Below, piece by piece: positions 54,016-61,313 of a DNA stretch of 64,000 nucleotides. Source of the stretch: UBA6398 sp963644855 (GTDB taxonomy: Bacteria > Bacteroidota > Bacteroidia > Bacteroidales > Bacteroidaceae). The notes below the pieces were generated by a model. The model was not told the origin of the DNA. It saw only the letters and a program-made list of their open reading frames with translations, and made no database searches. Numbering within the stretch: position 1 is the stretch's first letter; each line of letters opens with the position of its first letter. Where the stretch lies: NCBI GenBank assembly GCA_963644855.1, contig CAVIQL010000011.1, positions 12,005-76,004 of the forward strand, given 5' to 3'. Position numbers and translations under genes: made by a program.

Positions 54016-55593
54016 ATGAACATGTTGAAGAATTTATTGTTGAGTGCTTGTCTTGTAGTGGCAGGAATAAGCACAGCCACTGCCCAAGGCACGCTATCCG
54101 ACGGCAGCAAATGGCATTGGAACAAAGGAACAATCGTTGTGGAAACTCCGCAACGCCCCGCAGGACAACAAAGCGCACTTAATCTTGCAACGCCAAAACT
54201 GAAGGTTGTAAGAGTAGGCTTCGTAGGACTCGGTATGCGCGGTGTGCCCGCTGTAGAACGCTGGACACATATTCCAGGAGTGCAGATTGTGGCACTTTGC
54301 GACCATGAAAAGGAACGCGCCGACGCTTGTCAGAAATATCTCACCAATGCCGGTATGCCAGAGGCCGCAGTTTATTCTGGCGATTCGGGATATGTTGACC
54401 TTTGCAAGCGCCCTGATATCGATATTGTGTATATTGCTACCGATTGGTTGCACCATGTGCCCGTGGCAAAATGCGCTATGAGCAACGGCAAGCACGCAGC
54501 AATCGAAGTTCCTTCGGCAATGAATATGAAAGATATTTGGGACTTGATAAATCTTAGCGAAAGCACGAGAAAACACTGCATGCTTCTTGAAAACTGCATC
54601 TATGACTGGTATGAAATGAACACTCTCAATATGGCGCAGCATGGTGTGTTTGGCGAGATAATGCATGTTTCGGGAGCCTATCGCCATTGTCTTTCTCCCT
54701 ATTGGGACGAGTATTGGAAGAAAGACGCTAACGACAAACTCGGCTGGCGCTTGGAGTATAACATGAAGCAGCGCGGAGACGTTTATGCAACTCATGGTCT
54801 CGGTCCAGTGGCGCAGCTTCTCAACATCCACCGCGGCGACAGAATGAAGACCCTTGTTGCTATGGATACGAAGTCGGTAACGGGAAAGGAATTGGTGAAA
54901 CAACGCACGGGCGAAGACGTGGATTTTCGCAATGGCGACTTTACCACTACGCTTATACGCACCGAGAATGGAAAGATGATTGACATTAATCACGACGTAA
55001 TGAACCCGCAACCCTACAGTCGCATGTATCAATTGGTAGGAACCAAGGGCTTTGCAAACAAATATCCCAACGAAGGCTATGCTCTTACTTCGGCTGATTT
55101 GAAGACATACGGCGTAGCTCCGTCTCACGACAATATTTCCAACCACGACTATATGCCCGAGGCCGATAAGCAGGCTTTAATAAACAAATACTATCACCCC
55201 ATTCTCAAAAAGTATGGCGAGATGGCCAAAGAGGTTGGTGGTCATGGCGGTATGGATTTTGTAGAGGATTCGCGCCTTGTATATTGCTTGCAGAATGGTT
55301 TGCCTCTTGACATCGACGTTTATGATTTGGGCGAATGGTGCTGCTTGGCAGAGTTGGGTGCGCTCTCTATGGACAACAATTGCGCTCCCGTGGAAATTCC
55401 CGACTTTACGCGTGGTCATTGGAACGAACTTAAAGGATATACTCACGCATATGCTTCGCCAGAAGATGAGGTTGCCGCAGAAAAGGCTGCAAAAGAATTT
55501 ACTGCGGGCATGAAAGCCGGCGGCGAGAAGTTCCTTAAGAAATATTGGAAGACCGAGGCGCAGAATGCAAAAAAGGCTGCAAAGAAGAAATAA
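54016..55593 (+). CDS. GH109-type NAD-dependent glycosidase (Gfo/Idh/MocA family)
   Basis: A 525-aa exported protein (signal ending ATAQ, residue 24). Residues ~65-185 are a Rossmann domain with VGFVGLGMRG at 67-76 (NAD site) and ALCDHEKERAD after it. GMRGVPAVERW and the long C-terminal (beta/alpha) domain with GGHGGMDFVEDSRLVYCLQNGLPLDIDVYDLGEW match glycoside hydrolase family 109. The founding members remove alpha-linked N-acetylgalactosamine with the help of bound NAD+. An active enzyme on host mucin or blood-group glycans is plausible next to the M60 protease, yet substrate is unproven. The C-terminus is lysine-rich. Confidence 0.9.
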   Translation: MNMLKNLLLSACLVVAGISTATAQGTLSDGSKWHWNKGTIVVETPQRPAGQQSALNLATPKLKVVRVGFVGLGMRGVPAVERWTHIPGVQIVALCDHEKERADACQKYLTNAGMPEAAVYSGDSGYVDLCKRPDIDIVYIATDWLHHVPVAKCAMSNGKHAAIEVPSAMNMKDIWDLINLSESTRKHCMLLENCIYDWYEMNTLNMAQHGVFGEIMHVSGAYRHCLSPYWDEYWKKDANDKLGWRLEYNMKQRGDVYATHGLGPVAQLLNIHRGDRMKTLVAMDTKSVTGKELVKQRTGEDVDFRNGDFTTTLIRTENGKMIDINHDVMNPQPYSRMYQLVGTKGFANKYPNEGYALTSADLKTYGVAPSHDNISNHDYMPEADKQALINKYYHPILKKYGEMAKEVGGHGGMDFVEDSRLVYCLQNGLPLDIDVYDLGEWCCLAELGALSMDNNCAPVEIPDFTRGHWNELKGYTHAYASPEDEVAAEKAAKEFTAGMKAGGEKFLKKYWKTEAQNAKKAAKKK

Positions 55594-55616
55594 TCGTTTT
55601 TCCATAAAACGCTATG

Positions 55617-55649
55617 GAGCGACTGCCGTACAGGCGGTCGCTCTTTTTT
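55617..55649 (+). terminator. GH109 terminator
   Basis: An 11-bp stem (GAGCGACTGCC / GGCGGTCGCTC, one mismatch), a 5-nt loop and six Ts. Confidence 0.9.
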
Positions 55650-55665
55650 GTAGCGTCGCGCAAAG

Positions 55666-55760
55666 TCAAGGCACGAGTTGGGGCAACTGATGGTACGAGT
55701 TGAAATTATCGTCCGCTTGATATTAAAATATCAAGTCAGGAGTTGAAACTACAAATCCTA
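55666..55760. repeat. 22-bp-unit array B5, inverted relative to B4
   Basis: Four units at 22-bp steps (landmarks CGAGTTG at about 55674 and 55696, diverged units near 55717 and 55739). The stretch 55666-55693 is the reverse complement of 18587-18614 with one mismatch in 28 nt, and AAATTATCGTCCGC also recurs inverted. It lies between the convergent GH109 and glycosyltransferase genes. Confidence 0.75.
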
Positions 55761-55774
55761 CGATCGCTTCGTTT

Positions 55775-56716
55775 TCAAAGTATTTTGGAAAGAAGCAATG
55801 CTATTTTCCAAGCTCCTCTTCCGCCAAGGCGGGTGTAGGTGCGTAGAAGTTTCCCTATTGCATTGCTTAAAAAATCAGAAGGTTGCAGTTCGGTAAACCT
55901 ATGATGCGTTGCTTCGCGTTCAAGCAAGCCTTCGAGTATTCGGGCGCGGCATTGCAATGCAAACATATTGGCAAAAGCTTTGTTTTTTGTCAGATCGTGT
56001 TGGGATGTTTGCAAGGCCTTTTCCAAGAATGTAAGCGATGCCGAGAAACTGTTTCCCGTGATGCTTTGGGCGTGTGCGTATATTCGGTGGTAGCTTCGGT
56101 GTTTTATCCATGCAATGCGGGGCTTGGCCAGCACAATGCGTATGCCGAGTTCCCAATCATTCCATCTCATAAGAGTTTCGTCCCAACCGCCTATGTTGCG
56201 CACGAATTGTGTGCGCGCCACAAACGATTGCGTGGATAATTGCCCTGTTAGTATTTGCACATTGACGTCTGAACTGTATGGGAAAACGCGTCGGCGGCAA
56301 ATGGTTTGAGGCTTGCTCGTGGTTGGGTCGAGAGTTTCTTCTACAATGTTTGTAGCGGCGGCAACTATGTCGCATTGTGGATTTTTGTCAATGCTTTCGG
56401 CTACGTCGTAAAGGAATGTTGGCGACATTTCGTCGTCGCTATCGAAAAAACTAATCCATTCGCCGGTGGCTTCCTGCATTCCGCGGTTTCGGGCAGCGCA
56501 TGCTCCTGGACGTTTTTCCTGCAAAACCTTTATGATAAAGTCTTCGGTGTGTTCTGTGTCGGCAAAAGTCCTACATATATCTAATGTAGAATCGACGGAA
56601 TTGTTGTCAACTACAATAAGTTCTATAGGGCGATGGCTTTGCTCCTTTATCGACAATAGGGTGCGCGTTATGAATTGCTCCCTGTTGTAAACGGGTATTA
56701 CCACACTTATTAGCAT
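55775..56716 (-). CDS. Glycosyltransferase family 2 (last gene of the glycan operon)
   Basis: A 313-aa GT-A-fold glycosyltransferase. MLISVVIPVYNREQFITRTLLSI opens the fold, IELIVVDNNSVDSTL follows, and the metal-binding DxD is in WISFFDSDDEMSP near residue 92. WDETLMRWNDWELGIRI near 180 is the acceptor-side acid motif (the ED-like WND). It is the most downstream of six overlapping minus-strand genes (7-bp overlap with the one before). Donor and acceptor are not readable from sequence. Confidence 0.9.
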   Translation of the reverse strand: MLISVVIPVYNREQFITRTLLSIKEQSHRPIELIVVDNNSVDSTLDICRTFADTEHTEDFIIKVLQEKRPGACAARNRGMQEATGEWISFFDSDDEMSPTFLYDVAESIDKNPQCDIVAAATNIVEETLDPTTSKPQTICRRRVFPYSSDVNVQILTGQLSTQSFVARTQFVRNIGGWDETLMRWNDWELGIRIVLAKPRIAWIKHRSYHRIYAHAQSITGNSFSASLTFLEKALQTSQHDLTKNKAFANMFALQCRARILEGLLEREATHHRFTELQPSDFLSNAIGKLLRTYTRLGGRGAWKIALLLSKIL

Positions 56717-57513
56717 CGCCCTATTTTCTTGGCATAGTCAATGCCGCAAAGCATATCGCGCGCCGCTTCTATACGCGACATTCCTCTGACATTGAACATT
56801 GCATATTTAATAACACGCAGCACTGCTCCCTTGTAGCCGTGGATTGTGGCAAGCACTGCTCCCTTGGAACGGCGCACCGATGCCAAACTGTTGAAGAGCG
56901 ACCCGGTGGTGCCCTTGTCGGTGCTTACAATAGTCATAGGGTAATACCATACGTTCAATCCGCGTTTTATCATGTCGTAAACAAATACTTCTTCTTCGCC
57001 ACAGGCAAGATATTCGCTTCCCAAGCCATAGTGGGTGTCGAATTGGGGATTGTTCTTCCTATTGCGTAAAGCCAATTCGCACGAACGCACATAGTAACCC
57101 TTTGGAGGATTGAGCAAATTGAAAGCAACTGAGGAATATTCGCGATGAAGCTCACCATTGTAAAGACACGAACGTAGACAAAGGGCGTCTACATCAGGCC
57201 GTTCGTTGAAAACATACAGAAGTCGGTCGAAATCGCCCCATGTGTAACGGTTGTCATCGTCGGCAAACAGTAAGATATCGGCTTTGGCATGGCTCATAGC
57301 ATGGTTGCGGTTGGCGGCAAGCCCACAACCCTCGACTGTAAGAACTCTTACGTCGCTTCGTTGCCTTAACTCGTCTGGGATAAGGTTCAAGTCCGATTTG
57401 TCGGTGTACTGAAACGACACAAGATAGTTTACGTCTTTTCGCGGCTCAGCCATTACATCGGCAACCTTTAGTATGCCTTTGCCAATAGTGCAAATCAGAA
57501 CTTCTATACTCAT
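56710..57513 (-). CDS. Glycosyltransferase family 2-like (second)
   Basis: A 267-aa GT-A-type transferase. It opens with IEVLICTIGKGILKVADVM, the same start as its upstream neighbour, and has FADDDNRYTWGDFDRLL near residue 80 as the DxD region and GSEYLACGEEEVFVYDMIKRG near 170 as the acceptor-side motif. The two neighbours are clear paralogues from a local duplication. It overlaps both neighbours by 4-7 bp. A role in extending a surface glycan is inferred from the operon. Confidence 0.85.
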   Translation of the reverse strand: MSIEVLICTIGKGILKVADVMAEPRKDVNYLVSFQYTDKSDLNLIPDELRQRSDVRVLTVEGCGLAANRNHAMSHAKADILLFADDDNRYTWGDFDRLLYVFNERPDVDALCLRSCLYNGELHREYSSVAFNLLNPPKGYYVRSCELALRNRKNNPQFDTHYGLGSEYLACGEEEVFVYDMIKRGLNVWYYPMTIVSTDKGTTGSLFNSLASVRRSKGAVLATIHGYKGAVLRVIKYAMFNVRGMSRIEAARDMLCGIDYAKKIGRC

Positions 57514-58328
57514 TTGTCAACAGGATTAAGACGCAGAAAACGAATGCCACGAAGCATCTGACCAAACAAAGGTAGGAAATGTGCCATTCCTGTTCGCGTT
57601 GCATTAAAAGCAAATTTGAAACACCTTGCATAAGCTCGCCAACCGTAGCGGTAATACGCAATAGCTCCAAACGAACGTTGCACCCCTGGGTCGACATATA
57701 TCATTTGTTGTTTAAGCATAGTGGACGTCTCTACAATCTTCTTGGGTATGTATTTCATGTTTAGCCCCATGCGCTCGGCATCGGTAAGCCAAATTTCCTG
57801 CTCGCCGCATGTGAGACAGTCTTCACCCAATCCAAACCGTTCGTCATACAACAGTTTGCCCTGTATACTCGTTCTGCGACAAGCCATCTCAAGCGCAGAA
57901 ATCTGCCAATCCTTTGGACGCTTGTAGAAATCGAATTCGCTGTCGGGATAGTCCTTTAACGGCCGCCCGGTATATGTAGATGCTTGAAAGAATGCCACGT
58001 CCAAATCGGGACAAGCTTCGAAAGTTCTCTCTATGGTATTGAATCCTTCTTCAGAAAAACGCGCATCATCATCTGCAAACACCACAATGTCGCCCTTTGC
58101 AAGACTAAGTGCAAAATTCCGGTTCTTTGAAAGGCCTTTACCTTTGGTCTTGGTGAAAAAAACGTCCTCGCGCTCCGTCAGAGCCTGCGGAACAAGTTCC
58201 AAATAGCGTTCGTCTGTGTATTGATACGAAACAATGTATCTCACATCTGGACGCGGGTGTACAAGATTGTCGAGAATGCGCACAACACCTTTGTTTATGG
58301 TGCATATAAGAACTTCAACTGTTGTCAT
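57510..58328 (-). CDS. Glycosyltransferase family 2-like (third)
   Basis: A 272-aa transferase. I start at 58328 (MTTVEVLICTINKGVVRIL), which overlaps the aminotransferase stop as ATGA; the longer reading from 58415 would add 29 residues inside that gene with no domain. The DxD region is VFADDDARFSEEGFN near residue 79, and LGEDCLTCGEQEIWLTDAERMGL is the acceptor-side motif. It is a paralogue of the gene downstream. Confidence 0.86.
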   Translation of the reverse strand: MTTVEVLICTINKGVVRILDNLVHPRPDVRYIVSYQYTDERYLELVPQALTEREDVFFTKTKGKGLSKNRNFALSLAKGDIVVFADDDARFSEEGFNTIERTFEACPDLDVAFFQASTYTGRPLKDYPDSEFDFYKRPKDWQISALEMACRRTSIQGKLLYDERFGLGEDCLTCGEQEIWLTDAERMGLNMKYIPKKIVETSTMLKQQMIYVDPGVQRSFGAIAYYRYGWRAYARCFKFAFNATRTGMAHFLPLFGQMLRGIRFLRLNPVDK

Positions 58329-59437
58329 TTGAACTGATTTATCAAATTTATTACTGTTGCCACTTCTTCTGAAGTCATTGTGGAATTTATAGGAAGGCTT
58401 AACTCTGTGGCACAAATCTTTTCTGTAACGGGCGCGTCGGTTTTTGCGAGAATATATTTAAGCGCCGGCTGTAAATGAGGGGGAGTGGGATAGTGTACGA
58501 GCGTTTTCACGCCATTTTCGTACAAATATTCTTGCAATCTGTCGCGCTCTTGGCAAAACACCGGATAGACATGAAAAATACTACACGGAGTATCGCCGCA
58601 ACAAGGATAAGGTTGCTTTACGATAGGGTTGTTTATGCCGTTGTTGTAAGCACTGGCTATTTCCTGGCGTTTGGCATTAACTTCGTCGAGATACTTAAGT
58701 TTTACGCGCAAAACGGCAGCCTGCATTTCTTCTATGCGACTGTTTATGCCAAGAAGAGTATGGTGGTATTTTTTCGCCGAACCATAATTTGCAATAGTCC
58801 TTACGGTTTCGGCAAGATGGTCATCGTTTGTAACTACTGCGCCTGCGTCGCTGAGTGCTCCAAGATTTTTTGCGGGATAAAAACTAAATCCTGCCGCATT
58901 GCCAAGATTGCCTGCTTTTAATCCATTGTGGCTTTTTGCTCCGTGGGCTTGCGCGGCATCTTCCACTACTTTAAGATTATGGCGGCGCGCAACGGCGTTT
59001 ATTGAGCCCATATCACACAGCGCGCCATAGATATGCACTGCCATTATTGCTTTGGTGCGCGGAGTTATAAGGCTTTCCAATTTCGTGGAGTTCATTAGAT
59101 AGTCTTCGGAGTTTACATCGCATGCCACGGGTTTCAAACCAGCTCGTATTACTGCGAGAAAACTTGCGGCGAATGTATTGGCTGAAACTATTACTTCGTC
59201 GTTGTTTTGCCAACCTTCGATGTTTTTGTATGCCAATAGTATAAGCGTTAGCGCATCAAGGCCGTTTGCCACGCCGATACAGTGGCGCGTACCGCAAAAA
59301 TCGGCAAAATCTTTTTCAAATCCCTTCACTTGTTCTCCGTAAAGGTATATTCCGCTTTTCACCACGCTTAGTACTGCCTGGGAAATAAGTGGTTCGTATT
59401 TTTCTGTTGTTTTGCGTAAACTCAGATATTCTATCAT
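58325..59437 (-). CDS. DegT/DnrJ/EryC1 sugar aminotransferase
   Basis: PLP-dependent aminotransferase acting on nucleotide-linked keto-sugars, 370 aa. The PLP lysine is K190 in SFYPAKNLGAL; VVEDAAQAHGA near 157 holds the cofactor Asp, and HCIGVANGLDALTL near 52 the phosphate site. With the FdtA/QdtA-like isomerase two genes upstream it forms the pair that makes a dTDP-3-amino-3,6-dideoxyhexose (FdtB or QdtB role). It overlaps both neighbours by 4 bp. The rml genes for dTDP-4-keto-6-deoxyglucose are not in the window. Confidence 0.93.
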   Translation of the reverse strand: MIEYLSLRKTTEKYEPLISQAVLSVVKSGIYLYGEQVKGFEKDFADFCGTRHCIGVANGLDALTLILLAYKNIEGWQNNDEVIVSANTFAASFLAVIRAGLKPVACDVNSEDYLMNSTKLESLITPRTKAIMAVHIYGALCDMGSINAVARRHNLKVVEDAAQAHGAKSHNGLKAGNLGNAAGFSFYPAKNLGALSDAGAVVTNDDHLAETVRTIANYGSAKKYHHTLLGINSRIEEMQAAVLRVKLKYLDEVNAKRQEIASAYNNGINNPIVKQPYPCCGDTPCSIFHVYPVFCQERDRLQEYLYENGVKTLVHYPTPPHLQPALKYILAKTDAPVTEKICATELSLPINSTMTSEEVATVINLINQFK

Positions 59438-60426
59438 ATTACTTTTTTCAGGTTGTAGAGAGCCTTTTGCAGGCTTAATTTATATGTGTCGTAGCATACG
59501 GAGCGTGCGCCGAAGCCTTCTTTTTCAAAGATAAGCCCTTTGTTCAGAAAGGTACCTCCTTGCTCGGTGGATATGCCGAAATCGAAATACGGCATGCTGT
59601 TGAAGCGTTTCGAAATTAGCCAATCTATCAACAAATCTTCCGCTCCAGATTTTTTCCCTTCGTCCGAAGTTGCGAGATATTGCGTATGTGCTACGCGAGG
59701 TGTGATAAAAACCCACGAACCAGCGATTACGTTTCCGTTATGCTTTGTTACAAACAGTTTTATCTCTTGTGGAAACCGTTGCATGAGCAGTTGCATTTCT
59801 TCGAGTGAATGTACTGGGGAAACATTATGTCGGTTGCGGAGTATTTGGGTAAGCATGTTGTGAAACTCATTTACTTCCATGCTATGAGCACAAGCCACTT
59901 CTTCAACACTCATTCCAAGTTTCGTAGCGCGCACAACGCCTCCTCTTCTGCTTTGGCGCTGTTTTGGGTGGTTTGCCGGGCACAAAGCCGACGAAACACA
60001 GCGTTGTTCGAGTGTCGCCTCTGCTATAAAGAGTGCGTAAAGGTCTTCTTCGGCTGGCAGAGAGTGGTAAATATGTGGAGTAGGTTTGTAAACAAGTTGT
60101 TCTGCGCCCAAATTCTCAGAATAATATTCGGCTGCGGCTATGAGCATCTCTATTACGGTGGTTTGTACAGCCTTTTGGTTTACTACAAGTCCTCCATAGG
60201 TTAGTCCGCCGTGCGAGAAAATCGTTTTGGTATCCCGATTGTAGTTTGCCGGGAGCAGACCGCAGAGTTTTGTCTGCTCAAAAAACAGCAGTGAAGCGTC
60301 GGTGAAACGTGCGGCATGGTAGTCCATGAAATCTCTGCAAAAAAGAAATGTTCCATTTTTGCTTTTCATGACAAATTCGTTCCACGTCTTTGCCATTTCA
60401 TGACTATATGCAACCGCTTTTATCAT
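59434..60426 (-). CDS. GNAT/FemAB-like N-acyltransferase
   Basis: A 330-aa cytoplasmic protein with two tandem GNAT-like halves, as in FemAB-type aminoacyltransferases and the related acetyltransferases of surface-sugar clusters. Helpful parts are TWNEFVMKSKNGTFLFCRDFMDYH at the start, the ELIYKPTPHIYH-like segment near 110, IKLFVTKHNGNVIAGSWVFITPRVAHTQYLATSDEG (second half), and YFDFGISTEQGGTFLNKGLIFEKEGFGA near 285. In this operon it probably acylates the amino sugar made by the aminotransferase; the usual FdtC/QdtC enzyme is a left-handed beta-helix, so this would be a replacement. That role is inference. Confidence 0.78.
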   Translation of the reverse strand: MIKAVAYSHEMAKTWNEFVMKSKNGTFLFCRDFMDYHAARFTDASLLFFEQTKLCGLLPANYNRDTKTIFSHGGLTYGGLVVNQKAVQTTVIEMLIAAAEYYSENLGAEQLVYKPTPHIYHSLPAEEDLYALFIAEATLEQRCVSSALCPANHPKQRQSRRGGVVRATKLGMSVEEVACAHSMEVNEFHNMLTQILRNRHNVSPVHSLEEMQLLMQRFPQEIKLFVTKHNGNVIAGSWVFITPRVAHTQYLATSDEGKKSGAEDLLIDWLISKRFNSMPYFDFGISTEQGGTFLNKGLIFEKEGFGARSVCYDTYKLSLQKALYNLKKVI

Positions 60427-60854
60427 TTGAGTTTCGCCCGATATCTCAGATATTCTTCGTAGGTATTTATATATCCATCGGCGTCATAGGGTTGTGATGC
60501 TGCCACAACGCAAACGCAGTCGGGGGTAAAGTCTTTTAAATCACACCAAATGCCTGCCGGCACAAGTATTCCCTCGTTGGGAGCGGAGATTCTTGTTGTG
60601 GTTTGCGTTTGTCCGTCGCTCAGATGCATGCTAAATGCTCCCTGCACGGCAAACACGGCTTCGCTGCATGTGGCATGGGCATGTCCGCCACGTGTCTTGC
60701 CTTGCGGAACTCCGCTTATCCAAAACATTCGCTTGATATCAAACGGCAACGTGTTGCCCTCGACGAATGTCAGCATTCCACGGGTATCTCCTATTGTTAC
60801 GCCCTTCAAAAGTGCGCACCCCATAGGTAAATTACTGTTAGATTTACATTCCAT
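60423..60854 (-). CDS. FdtA/QdtA-like sugar 3,4-ketoisomerase (cupin)
   Basis: A 143-aa one-domain cupin. Members convert dTDP-4-keto-6-deoxyglucose into the 3-keto sugar used by FdtB/QdtB. The active-site motif is RGGHAH (55-60) after GVPQGKTRG, with DTRGMLTFVEG near 23 and VPAGIWCDLKDFTPDCVCVVAAS near 107, all typical. FdtA makes the galacto and QdtA the gluco product; I cannot tell which. It is the first gene of the minus-strand operon. Its -7 box is close to this ATG; a second Met at residue 11 is an alternative start. Confidence 0.88.
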   Translation of the reverse strand: MECKSNSNLPMGCALLKGVTIGDTRGMLTFVEGNTLPFDIKRMFWISGVPQGKTRGGHAHATCSEAVFAVQGAFSMHLSDGQTQTTTRISAPNEGILVPAGIWCDLKDFTPDCVCVVAASQPYDADGYINTYEEYLRYRAKLK

Positions 60855-60858
60855 AAAG

Positions 60859-60866
60859 CAAACTTA
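60859..60866 (-). promoter_or_regulatory. -7 box of the glycan operon
   Basis: TAAGTTTG on the minus strand ends 4 nt before the cupin ATG, so the transcript would be nearly leaderless unless the second Met is used. Confidence 0.45.
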
Positions 60867-61007
60867 CAAATTTTAGAATGAACAGCGGTGTTTTAATACA
60901 AAAGATATGGAACGTTTTGCTGATTTATGGCGCAAAAATCATGTTATGTAAGTTCAATTGCATTGGCTGTCGGGATACGTTTTTTGCATTAAGGCATATT
61001 GCGAAAA

Positions 61008-61070
61008 CAATAACCGATATTTTTTAAACGATAACCGACCTTTTTTAAAAAATATCGGTTATCGTTTTTA
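61008..61070. repeat. 21-bp-unit array A7
   Basis: Three 21-bp units (61008-61028, 61029-61049, 61050-61070). Units 1 and 3 with their flanks are reverse complements (22 bp, one mismatch), so the array can fold into a hairpin with unit 2 as the loop. It lies between the glycan operon and the tRNA gene. Confidence 0.8.
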
Positions 61071-61149
61071 CGAGAAATTCAGTGGACGCAATTAAGATTT
61101 GGAACGCTTTTATTTGATGCGGGAATGCTGCTGTTTCGTGAAAAAGTTT

Positions 61150-61157
61150 TACCTTTG
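61150..61157 (+). promoter_or_regulatory. tRNA-Gly -7 box
   Basis: TACCTTTG, 13 nt before the mature 5' end of the tRNA. Confidence 0.55.
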
Positions 61158-61170
61158 CATACAAATAAAT

Positions 61171-61243
61171 GCGGCAATAGCTCAGTTGGTAGAGCGTTGG
61201 CTTCCCAAGCCGAAGGTCGCGGGTTCGAGCCCCGTTTGCCGCT
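61171..61243 (+). tRNA. tRNA-Gly (anticodon CCC)
   Basis: A full cloverleaf of 73 nt: acceptor stem GCGGCAA / TTGCCGC, D arm GCTC...GAGC, anticodon stem TTGGC / GCCGA with loop TTCCCAA (anticodon CCC), and T arm GCGGG TTCGAGC CCCGT. The CCA end is not encoded. It reads GGG glycine codons. Confidence 0.97.
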
Positions 61244-61313
61244 CTATGGTCCCGGGCATCTTTTCTTTGGATAAATGCAATAGGGATAAGTCTTACTGAA
61301 TTCACGTGCGGAT

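Noticed and set aside
58329..58415. Longer N-terminus for the third glycosyltransferase
   Set aside because: It would lie inside the aminotransferase gene, whereas the ATGA overlap at 58325-58328 follows the pattern of the operon.
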